From NCBI GenBank assembly GCA_041395625.1, contig JAWLAE010000004.1, positions 124,001-188,000 of the forward strand: a stretch of DNA of 64,000 nucleotides, read 5' to 3'. Both the position numbers and the translations under genes were made by a program. Each line of letters opens with the position of its first letter. The stretch's first letter is position 1. The notes under the pieces are model-generated. The model was not told where the DNA came from and did no database searches. It saw only the letters and a list, made by a program, of their open reading frames with translations. Shown here in pieces: positions 34,346 to 41,811 of this stretch. This DNA comes from CADEED01 sp041395625 (GTDB lineage Bacteria; Pseudomonadota; Gammaproteobacteria; Steroidobacterales; Steroidobacteraceae).

Positions 34346-35611
34346 TTATACCCGTATGGTCAGGCCGTCACTCAAAGTGTTGCGATATGCGCGCCACGCT
34401 GGAACGAGTCCCATTACGAGCGCGGCTACGACGACGCCGCTCAGAATCGCGATATCGTACCCAGTGAGACCACTGAGCGGTACGAAAATTCCGAAACGTG
34501 CCTCGAGTATGGGTTTGCCGATCAGCAGCAGGACATAAGTCAGCACGACACCCAGCAGCACACCCGCGAGCGACAGCAGGCCCGCTTCGGCCACCAGCAA
34601 CGTGAATACATGGCGTGGCCGCGCGCCTACCGAACGAAGGATGGCCATTTCGCGGCGCCGTTCGTTGAGGCTGGTGAGAATGGCCGTCAGCATGCCGAGG
34701 AGACCGGCGAGTACGACGAACGTGGCGATCACCATCAGCGCCTTGTCGGCGATCCCGACGAGATCCCACAGCGACTTGAGCGCGACGCCCGGGATGATGG
34801 CCAATAGCGGCTCCTTGCGATAGTCGTTCAACGCTCGTTGCATTTGAAAAATGGCCGCTTTCTCCTTCATGCCCACCATGAATGCCGTGATGCTGTCGGG
34901 CGTCAGATCCCGGGAACGTACCTGGTCAGCGCCCGTTCGTTGCCCCGGGGGGGCTCGCATGCCGCTTTGCCAGTCGACATGGATGGCCGTGATCGCCTCG
35001 AGGCTCACATGCAGCGTGCGGTCGATTGGTGTGCCCGTCCGGGCGAGAATGCCGGCGACGCGAAATGGCTGATCGTCATGCTGGGCGAAGCTTATATTGC
35101 CGACGCCATGCGCGATCACGACAGCGTCGCCCATTTGGTAGTCGAGCTGCCGCGCGACGTCTGCGCCGAGCACGACGTCGTACAGATCCGCGAAGGGTTT
35201 GCCGGCAGTGAACGTCATCTGTCGATCGCCAGCAAATCGATAATGCTCGAAGTAGTCAGTGGTCGTGCCCAGCACGCGGAATCCCTGGTGCGAATCGCCC
35301 AGCGATATGGGGATAGTCCAGGCGACGTCCGGATGCCTGGCGACCAGTTGGTAGCTGGGCCAGGTGACGTTGGCTGTGGCGTCACCAACGCGGAACACGG
35401 AATAGAGCAGCAGATTCAGCGGTCCGGTGCGGCTGCCGACGATCAGGTCAACGCCCGAGACTGTGTTGGCAAAGCCGTCGCGCGCCGCGGTGCGCATCTT
35501 CTGTACGCCGAGCAGCAAGGCAACACTGACTGCGATCGCAAATATCGTCAGCAGGGCGGTCGTGCGCCGGTTCCAGAGGCTGCGCCAGGCGAGAGTCAGG
35601 ATATCCATCAC
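34346..35611 (-). CDS. ABC transporter permease, FtsX/MacB type
   Basis: This 421-residue inner-membrane protein has one N-terminal transmembrane helix (about 17-36), a large periplasmic domain, and three C-terminal helices in the FtsX-like domain (about 275-405). It lies immediately downstream of its ATPase, with no gap, and upstream of the DUF3299 gene. In Vibrio cholerae a comparable operon (zrg) has been tied to zinc uptake; assignment here is by synteny. Confidence 0.87.
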   Translation of the reverse strand: MMDILTLAWRSLWNRRTTALLTIFAIAVSVALLLGVQKMRTAARDGFANTVSGVDLIVGSRTGPLNLLLYSVFRVGDATANVTWPSYQLVARHPDVAWTIPISLGDSHQGFRVLGTTTDYFEHYRFAGDRQMTFTAGKPFADLYDVVLGADVARQLDYQMGDAVVIAHGVGNISFAQHDDQPFRVAGILARTGTPIDRTLHVSLEAITAIHVDWQSGMRAPPGQRTGADQVRSRDLTPDSITAFMVGMKEKAAIFQMQRALNDYRKEPLLAIIPGVALKSLWDLVGIADKALMVIATFVVLAGLLGMLTAILTSLNERRREMAILRSVGARPRHVFTLLVAEAGLLSLAGVLLGVVLTYVLLLIGKPILEARFGIFVPLSGLTGYDIAILSGVVVAALVMGLVPAWRAYRNTLSDGLTIRV

Positions 35612-36316
35612 TCAGGCCGCGCGCGCGACTGCGCGGTTGAGATCCGGCAGCGCGATGCTGCGGCCGAACAGCGGCGCGAGCGAGGTATCGTGGCTGACGA
35701 ATATCAGCGTCGCGCCGAGTGCCTGGCACTCCGCCAGCAGTAGACGCAGGAATGCTTCGCGCGCATCGTGATCGAGCGCCGACGTGGGTTCGTCGGCAAC
35801 GATCAGCTCCGGTCGGCCGAGCAAGGCGCGGGCCGCTGCCACTCGTTGTTGCTGACCGATCGACAACTGGGTCACGGGCTGATCGATGAGCTCCGGCGCA
35901 CCGAGACCCAAGGCACCGAGCAAACGTTCGGCCTCTGACGCGGGTGCAACGCCCGCCAATCTCGCTGAGCGAACCGCTGCGAACCGCACCGGCAGCATGA
36001 CGTTTTCGCGGACCGTGAGATAAGGGATCAGATTGAACATCTGGAAGATGAACCCGACGTGCTCGCCCCTGAACAGATCGCGGGTGCTCGAGCTGAGCGT
36101 GGTCAGCTCCGTACCCAGCACGCGTACCGAACCACGTTGCGGCACCAGAATACCACCTAACAACCCCAGCAACGTGCTCTTGCCACTACCACTCGGCCCG
36201 CGCAGGAACACTGTTTCGCCGGCCGCCACCTGCAGCGAGGCGATCGACAGCAATGGCGGCTTGCCGGGCCAGGCAAACTCCAGCTCGCGCAGCTCGACGG
36301 CGGGTGTCGCTGTCAC
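35612..36316 (-). CDS. ABC transporter ATP-binding protein, MacB/LolD type
   Basis: This 234-residue ATPase has Walker A RGPSGSGKST near residue 40, signature LSIGQQQRVAAARAL near 135 and Walker B LIVADEPTSALD. The preferred start is GTG 36316 (VTATPAVELRELEFAW); the frame runs upstream to 36409 but would overlap the DUF2796 gene. It powers the adjacent FtsX-type permease. In LolD/MacB transporters this architecture does mechanotransmission rather than classical transport. Confidence 0.85.
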   Translation of the reverse strand: MTATPAVELRELEFAWPGKPPLLSIASLQVAAGETVFLRGPSGSGKSTLLGLLGGILVPQRGSVRVLGTELTTLSSSTRDLFRGEHVGFIFQMFNLIPYLTVRENVMLPVRFAAVRSARLAGVAPASEAERLLGALGLGAPELIDQPVTQLSIGQQQRVAAARALLGRPELIVADEPTSALDHDAREAFLRLLLAECQALGATLIFVSHDTSLAPLFGRSIALPDLNRAVARAA

Positions 36317-36338
36317 CTGGGCAGGCCCGATGCGCCCG

Positions 36339-36896
36339 CTAGCGCAGTGCCACGCGCGCGGAATCAGGGGTAACGGCGACCGAGGTCTGCAGCTCGGCAG
36401 CCACGACATTCACGGTCGCCGTTGTCGTGCCCGGCAGGCGCTTGAGGAGCCACAAATCGACGTAGTCAAGCTGTCGGGCGGCTGCGCAGTGGTAGGTGAA
36501 TTGCGCGTCGAAGTCCGCGTGGCCATCGGCGTCGTCGTGTTCATGGTCGTGGCTCTTTTTGTCCGCCCAGTCCGGCTGTTCCAGCTCGACCCGGTGCAAT
36601 CGGCAGCCCGCCGCCGCCGGCACGCCGACGATGCCGCGACCGGAAGCCAGCCACGCCTGCGCTGCCGCCAATACCTCACGATCCGCGTCAGTTCGCGGCC
36701 TGTGCTCATAGCCGACGACATTGACGGCTGGCGCCTCGACGCCTACGGTCAGACGGCCGTCATCGATGGCGATATTGACGACGATCGCGCCATGCACATG
36801 GGCGTCCCGCTGCTCGAATCCCTCGGTTTCGGCCTGCGCCATGCCAGACACCAGAATAGTTAGGCCTGCTGCCGCCATTGCTCGTATTGCGATCAT
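36339..36896 (-). CDS. zrgA: DUF2796/ZrgA-family zinc-binding exported protein
   Basis: This 185-residue protein has a signal peptide (ends SGMAQA), then DAHVHGAIVVNIAIDDGRL and NVVGYEHRPRTDAD, both typical of DUF2796. A His/Asp-rich loop (KKSHDHEHDDADGHADFDAQ) near residue 120 is a probable metal-binding segment. It heads the four-gene minus-strand operon and would be the periplasmic metal-binding component. GGAGAG lies about ten bases before the ATG. I saw no recognisable Zur box in the 171 bp before it. Confidence 0.82.
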   Translation of the reverse strand: MIAIRAMAAAGLTILVSGMAQAETEGFEQRDAHVHGAIVVNIAIDDGRLTVGVEAPAVNVVGYEHRPRTDADREVLAAAQAWLASGRGIVGVPAAAGCRLHRVELEQPDWADKKSHDHEHDDADGHADFDAQFTYHCAAARQLDYVDLWLLKRLPGTTTATVNVVAAELQTSVAVTPDSARVALR

Positions 36897-37055
36897 GCTT
36901 CGTATGCTCTCCAGCTGGCGATGAGATCGAGTTGGGCGCCAAAAGTTGCACGGCGCGCGGCAATCTTACCCCGACAGCGAGCTGTTTTTGCAGCCGCCGG
37001 CCGGGTGGCGGTCTCTGGTGCCTCAAATTGCTGGTCGGCCGGGGGACAAGTTGCG

Positions 37056-37061
37056 GATAAT
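37056..37061 (+). promoter_or_regulatory. -10-like hexamer, leaderless start for holA
   Basis: GATAAT ends seven bases before the A of the holA ATG (37068), and no Shine-Dalgarno sequence precedes that ATG. The expected transcription start coincides with the start codon. The -35 region is unclear. Confidence 0.4.
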
Positions 37062-37067
37062 GGCCGC

Positions 37068-38075
37068 ATGAAGCTCAACGCCGACAATCTGTGCGCGAGC
37101 CTCGAGCAGGGGCTGCGTCCGGCGTATCTGCTGTCGGGCGATGAACCGCTGCTGGTATCGGAAGCCGCAGACGCCATTCGGACGGCCGCGCGTGCACAGG
37201 GTTTCGAGGAACGCGACGTCTATTTCATCGAACGCGCGTCCGACTGGTCCGACGTGCTGGCGGGTGCTAACAACCTCTCGTTGTTCGGCGCGCGCAAGCT
37301 GCTCGAGCTGCGTCTGCCATCGGCCAAACCCGGCGTGGCTGGCTCCAAGGCGATCGTGCAGCTGCTGGAGCAGCAGGATCGCGACACTGTCGTGCTGATG
37401 CTGACCGGCAAACTCGATCGCGACACACAGAATTCAGCCTGGGTACGCGCGTTTGCGACGCGTGGCGCTTGGCTGCCGCTGTGGCCGGTGGACGCCGCGC
37501 GTTTGCCCGCCTGGTTGGGCACGCGTGCGCGTCGCGCGGGCCTCGATCTCTCGCGGGAAGCGCTGGCATTCATCGCCGAGCGTTGCGAAGGCAATCTGCT
37601 CGCGGCCCAGCAGGAGCTCGACAAGCTGCGACTGCTGGTTCCGACCGGACATATCGGTCTTGCTGCGGTACAGGCGGCCGTTGCCGACAGCGCCCGCTAT
37701 GACGTCTATCAACTCGGCGAGGCCGCACTCGCCGGCGATGTCGCGCGTGCGCTCAGGATTCTGGCCGGCTTGCGCGGTGAAGGTGTCGAGCCCACGCTGG
37801 CCCTGTGGTCACTGGCGCGCGAGATCAGGAACTTGTGGAATGCCGTGCAGCCGCAGGCGCCGTCGCAGCGTGCCTGGCAGCGCTCGTCGGCGGCGCTGGA
37901 ACAGGGCAAGCGGCGCGCTCACAAGTTGCCCTATCCCTTGCTGGCCGAGCGGGCCGCCCGCACCGATCGCATGATCAAGGGACTCATGCCTGGCGATGCG
38001 TGGGACGAAATGGCGCTCCTCATCAGCGAGTTGGCCGGTATCCGCGCTCTGCCACTGGTCGCGGCCTGGCGCTGA
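37068..38075 (+). CDS. holA: DNA polymerase III subunit delta
   Basis: This 335-residue clamp-loader subunit opens the beta clamp. The N-terminal AAA-like domain starts MKLNADNLCASL and has PAYLLSGDEPLLVSEAADAI, the conserved delta motif. LARNL-type C-terminal elements (LWSLAREIRNLW) are seen near 250. ATG 37068 is the first Met in a frame open well upstream and matches the family. It starts the holA-nadD-rsfS-rlmH run that normally follows lptE directly. Confidence 0.95.
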   Translation: MKLNADNLCASLEQGLRPAYLLSGDEPLLVSEAADAIRTAARAQGFEERDVYFIERASDWSDVLAGANNLSLFGARKLLELRLPSAKPGVAGSKAIVQLLEQQDRDTVVLMLTGKLDRDTQNSAWVRAFATRGAWLPLWPVDAARLPAWLGTRARRAGLDLSREALAFIAERCEGNLLAAQQELDKLRLLVPTGHIGLAAVQAAVADSARYDVYQLGEAALAGDVARALRILAGLRGEGVEPTLALWSLAREIRNLWNAVQPQAPSQRAWQRSSAALEQGKRRAHKLPYPLLAERAARTDRMIKGLMPGDAWDEMALLISELAGIRALPLVAAWR

Positions 38076-38080
38076 ACTGC

Positions 38081-38725
38081 GTGCGACCACTCGGAATATT
38101 CGGCGGTACCTTCGATCCGATTCACTTCGGGCACCTGCGTACCGCATTCGAATTACAACAGACGCTGGGACTGCACGAAGTGCGTTTCCTGCCAACGGGC
38201 GATCCGCCGCATCGCAATGAGCCGTTGGCGGATGCGAACCTGCGGCTCGCCATGGTGCGTGCAGCGGTGGCGGATCAGCCCGGCTTCACGGTCGACGATC
38301 GGGAGGTGCGGCGCGCGGGAGTATCGTACTCAGTGGATACGATGACCGAGCTGCGTGCAGAGTTCCCGGACCATTCAATCTGCCTGCTGCTGGGGATGGA
38401 CGCTTTTCTCGGCTTGCCAAGCTGGCATCGATGGCAGGATCTGTTCGCCCTCGCGCACCTCGTAGTTGCCCATCGCCCCGGCTGGAAAGCACCCACCAAG
38501 GGACCGCTCGGTGAGTTGATGGTCGATCGCGGCACGGGCAGCGTACAGGAGCTCCATCGGGCGCCGTCGGGCAAACTCTATATCCAGGCGGTCACGCAGC
38601 TGGAGATCTCCTCGACTGATCTGCGGCAAATCATCGAGACCGAGCGTGATCCGCGCTATCTGGTGCCAGATGCCGTGCGCGAAATCATTCGCGATTCGAG
38701 GTGTTATGCTCGCACTCAGGATTGA
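38081..38725 (+). CDS. nadD: nicotinate-nucleotide adenylyltransferase
   Basis: This 214-residue enzyme converts nicotinate mononucleotide to deamido-NAD in NAD synthesis. The nucleotidyltransferase motif GIFGGTFDPIHFGHL is at the N-terminus and the ISSTDLR motif near residue 175. The start is GTG 38081, five bases after the holA stop; no in-frame ATG lies at a sensible position. Confidence 0.95.
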   Translation: MRPLGIFGGTFDPIHFGHLRTAFELQQTLGLHEVRFLPTGDPPHRNEPLADANLRLAMVRAAVADQPGFTVDDREVRRAGVSYSVDTMTELRAEFPDHSICLLLGMDAFLGLPSWHRWQDLFALAHLVVAHRPGWKAPTKGPLGELMVDRGTGSVQELHRAPSGKLYIQAVTQLEISSTDLRQIIETERDPRYLVPDAVREIIRDSRCYARTQD

Positions 38726-38761
38726 TCAGCCAGCAACGACGGCTTCGCAACAAACGACTAC

Positions 38762-39229
38762 ATGACGACTCCCAAACGCGCCAAGCGCCCCACCAAGCGC
38801 AGCAGAGCCAGGCCACCGTCGAACTTGCCGGCGATCGTTCAGGCCGCGCTCGAAGACATGAAAGCGGTCGATATCCAGATGTTCGACGTCACCAGTCTGA
38901 CCTACGTCACGGATGCGGTGTTCGTGGCCTCCGGCACATCCGATCGGCACGTGCGCTCGATCGCGGAGCGTGTCGTCGAGGATGCCAAGAAAGCGGGTTA
39001 TCGTCCGCTGGGTGTCGAAGGCGCGCGTGAGGGGGAGTGGGTGCTGGTCGATCTCAACGAGTTGGTTTGCCACGTGATGTTGCCGCGTACGCGTGAGCTG
39101 TATGCGCTCGAGGAGCTGTGGGAGACGCCCGTCAAAGCGACCGCAGCGCCGTCACCGGCGTCGAAGCCAACGACGCCCAAACGCAAACGAGTGGTCCGGC
39201 AGCTGCGGTCGCGTTCGCCTGCCAGCTGA
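38762..39229 (+). CDS. rsfS: ribosomal silencing factor RsfS
   Basis: This 155-residue protein has a core of about residues 24-120 (ALEDMKAVDIQMFDVTSLT, SGTSDRHVRSIA, EGEWVLVDLNELVCHVM). It matches RsfS, which binds uL14 and blocks subunit joining in starved cells. Basic extensions flank the core: an Arg/Lys-rich N-terminus and a Pro/Lys/Arg-rich C-terminal tail of ~35 residues, longer than in E. coli. It lies 36 bases after nadD. Confidence 0.94.
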   Translation: MTTPKRAKRPTKRSRARPPSNLPAIVQAALEDMKAVDIQMFDVTSLTYVTDAVFVASGTSDRHVRSIAERVVEDAKKAGYRPLGVEGAREGEWVLVDLNELVCHVMLPRTRELYALEELWETPVKATAAPSPASKPTTPKRKRVVRQLRSRSPAS

Positions 39230-39252
39230 CACGCGGCTGACGTAGCAGCGCG

Positions 39253-39714
39253 ATGCGGGTCCGGATCATCGCTGTTGGCACGCGTTGCCCGGAGTGGGTC
39301 GACGCCGCCTTCGACGACTTTGCGCGGCGTTTGCCGCCGGCCGTGCGTCCAGCACTGAGCGAACTAACTCCTGCGCCACGGATCCAAGGAGCGCGGGCCA
39401 AGGCAAACGAGGGGCAACGCTTGCTGGCGGCGGTGTCGGTAGACGACTTCGTCGTGGCACTGGATGAGCGTGGCCAGTCGTTCACCAGCCTGACGCTGTC
39501 GTCGTGGTTGGGCGAGCGTCGGCTGGCACGGCGCAATCTCGCTTTTCTGATCGGCGGTCCGGACGGCTTCGATCCAGCGGTCTTGCAGCGGGCCGATCTC
39601 CGCTGGTCGCTCTCCGCCTTGACGTTCCCGCACGCGATCGTACGCATTCTGCTGATTGAGCAGTTGTATCGGGCACACTGCCTGTTGAATCATCATCCCT
39701 ACCACCGGGAATGA
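39253..39714 (+). CDS. rlmH: 23S rRNA (pseudouridine1915-N3)-methyltransferase
   Basis: This 153-residue SPOUT methyltransferase modifies pseudouridine 1915 in helix 69 of 23S rRNA. It has the knotted SAM site FLIGGPDGFDPAV and the C-terminal RILLIEQLYRAHCLLNHHPYHRE, which is nearly invariant in RlmH. The N-terminus MRVRIIAVGTR fixes the start. It follows rsfS, as in E. coli. Confidence 0.96.
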   Translation: MRVRIIAVGTRCPEWVDAAFDDFARRLPPAVRPALSELTPAPRIQGARAKANEGQRLLAAVSVDDFVVALDERGQSFTSLTLSSWLGERRLARRNLAFLIGGPDGFDPAVLQRADLRWSLSALTFPHAIVRILLIEQLYRAHCLLNHHPYHRE

Positions 39715-39723
39715 ATACGCCCA

Positions 39724-40344
39724 ATGAGCGATGGTACGGTCGACCCCGTTCTGTGCCTGGCATCCGCATCGCCGCGGCGCCAGTCTTTGCTGCGGCAAAT
39801 CGGTGTGCCGTTCGTGGTCGACGTCGCGGATCTCGATGAGTCTCAGCAGCGCGACGAAGCGCCCGACGCCTATGTGGAACGGTTGGCGCGCGCGAAAGCG
39901 CTGGCGGTGTGGGAACGGCGCGCAGGCGATCTGCCGGTGCTGGGTGCCGACACCACAGTGGTCGTCGACGGCGCAATTCTCGGCAAGCCGTCGGACCAGC
40001 AGGAAGCCGTCACCATGCTCGCGCGTCTGTCTGCGCGCCAGCATGTGGTGTTGACCAGCATCGCGCTCATGAGCTCAGCGGGTCTCCGGCAACGTACGTC
40101 GCTCTCCAAAGTCAGTTTTCGAGCGACGACGGCTGCTGAACGGCAGGCATACTGGCGTTCCGGCGAGCCGGTGGGCAAGGCTGGCGGCTATGCAGTACAG
40201 GGATTCGGTGCAGTGTTCATCGAATCGCTGCAAGGCAGCTACTCAGGCGTGATGGGCCTGCCATTGCACGAAACGGCAGAGTTGCTGCGTGTCGCAGATA
40301 TTCCATATTGGCAGCCGCACGTCGCAACGCGAGGACTCGAGTGA
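39724..40344 (+). CDS. maf: Maf-family nucleotide pyrophosphatase
   Basis: This 206-residue house-cleaning pyrophosphatase acts on non-canonical nucleotides such as dTTP/UTP analogues. It has the family motif LASASPRRQSLLRQIG at the N-terminus, VLGADTTVVVDG near 75, and GKAGGYAVQGFGAVFIE near 155. It most resembles the YhdE subgroup. Its stop overlaps the rng start by four bases. Confidence 0.94.
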   Translation: MSDGTVDPVLCLASASPRRQSLLRQIGVPFVVDVADLDESQQRDEAPDAYVERLARAKALAVWERRAGDLPVLGADTTVVVDGAILGKPSDQQEAVTMLARLSARQHVVLTSIALMSSAGLRQRTSLSKVSFRATTAAERQAYWRSGEPVGKAGGYAVQGFGAVFIESLQGSYSGVMGLPLHETAELLRVADIPYWQPHVATRGLE

Positions 40345-41810
40345 CGACTGAAATATTGATCAATGTCGCGCCGCGTGAGACGCGCGCAGCGCTGGTCGAG
40401 AACGGCGTGCTCGCCGAGCTCTACATAGAACGTGCCAGTCGACGTGGCATCGTCAGCAACCTGTTCAAGGGCAAGGTGCAGCGCGTGCTGCCGGGTATGC
40501 AGGCCGCCTTCATCGAAATCGGCCTCGAGCGCACTGCGTTCCTGCATGTCAACGATATCGCCATGGCGCGTCCCGACGACACGATGGTGAGCGCGCCGGC
40601 GATCGACGACATCCGGCGCCTGGTGACCGAAGGCGACGAGATTCTGGTGCAGGTGGTGAAGGAGCCGATCGGCACGAAGGGCGCTCGCTTGACGACCTTC
40701 GTCGCGCTGCCATCCCGATTGTTAGTGTTCATGCCGCGCGGTGAGGGCATCGGCATCTCCGCGCGTATCGAAGACGAAGCCGAGCGTGCCCGACTGAAGG
40801 CGATCATGACGGACCTCGCGCCGCAGCGACAGGACGGCGGCTACATATTGCGCACTGCGGCGTCCGGTGCCAGCGCCGAGGCCCTGCGGGCGGACGTGCT
40901 GTATCTGGAGCGCCTCTGGCAGCATGTGCGTGAGGCGGCCGCAGCAACTGCCGCTGGCAAACTGGTGTACGAAGACCTGGCACTGCCGCTACGCGTCCTG
41001 CGCGACGAGCTGGGGCGCGGCGTCGACCGTGTCCTCGTGGACAATGCTGCCGTCCATGCCGAGATGCGCGAATTCGCGCGCACCTTCATGCCGCACAGCA
41101 CGACGCGCATCGATTTGCAGGCCAACGGTCGGCCATTGTTCGATCTGCACGCGATCGAACAGGAAATCGATCGGGCGCTGGACCGTCAGGTCACCCTGAA
41201 GTCGGGCGGCTACCTGATCGTCGACCAGACCGAGGCCTTGACGACGGTCGATGTGAATACGGGTGGCTTCGTCGGCCATCGCAATCTCGAGGACACGATT
41301 TTCCGGACCAATCTGGAAGCCGCGGTCGCCATTGCTCGGCAGCTGCGGTTGCGCAACCTGGGCGGCATCATCATCATCGATTTCATCGATATGGCAGACG
41401 CGGCCCATCGTGAACAGGTGTTAGCAGCACTCGAGAATGCGCTGGTGGCCGATCGCGCGCAGTGTCACGTCTCCAGCGTCTCGCCGCTCGGTCTGGTGGA
41501 GATGACGCGCAAGCGCACCCGCGAGAGTCTCGAACACCTGCTGTGCCAGGCCTGTCCGACGTGCGAAGGGCGCGGCTTCGTGCGCACGCCGGAGACGGTG
41601 GCCAATGAGATCTTTCGCGAGATCGTGCGCCAGAGTCGGCAGTTCAGCAGCAAGGAACTGCTGATCCTCGCACATCAGGATGTGATCGACCGATTGCTGG
41701 ACGATGACTCCGCCCCGCTGGCAGAGCTCGAGGGCCAGGTGGGGCGGCCAATCCGCCTGCAGGCGGAAGCCTTGTATGGCTTCGATCAGTACGACGTCGT
41801 GCTGATCTGA
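40341..41810 (+). CDS. rng: ribonuclease G
   Basis: This 489-residue endoribonuclease is a member of the RNase E/G family and matures the 5' end of 16S rRNA. An S1-type domain is at about 35-125 (GNLFKGKVQRVLPGMQAAFIEIG), with the RNase H-like and 5'-sensor region behind it. The catalytic-core segment DVNTGGFVG is near 305, IIIDFIDM near 345, and the Zn-link CPTCEGRGF near 410. Start GTG 40341 overlaps the maf stop. It lacks the long C-terminal scaffold of RNase E. Confidence 0.95.
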   Translation: MTTEILINVAPRETRAALVENGVLAELYIERASRRGIVSNLFKGKVQRVLPGMQAAFIEIGLERTAFLHVNDIAMARPDDTMVSAPAIDDIRRLVTEGDEILVQVVKEPIGTKGARLTTFVALPSRLLVFMPRGEGIGISARIEDEAERARLKAIMTDLAPQRQDGGYILRTAASGASAEALRADVLYLERLWQHVREAAAATAAGKLVYEDLALPLRVLRDELGRGVDRVLVDNAAVHAEMREFARTFMPHSTTRIDLQANGRPLFDLHAIEQEIDRALDRQVTLKSGGYLIVDQTEALTTVDVNTGGFVGHRNLEDTIFRTNLEAAVAIARQLRLRNLGGIIIIDFIDMADAAHREQVLAALENALVADRAQCHVSSVSPLGLVEMTRKRTRESLEHLLCQACPTCEGRGFVRTPETVANEIFREIVRQSRQFSSKELLILAHQDVIDRLLDDDSAPLAELEGQVGRPIRLQAEALYGFDQYDVVLI

Positions 41811-41811
41811 A

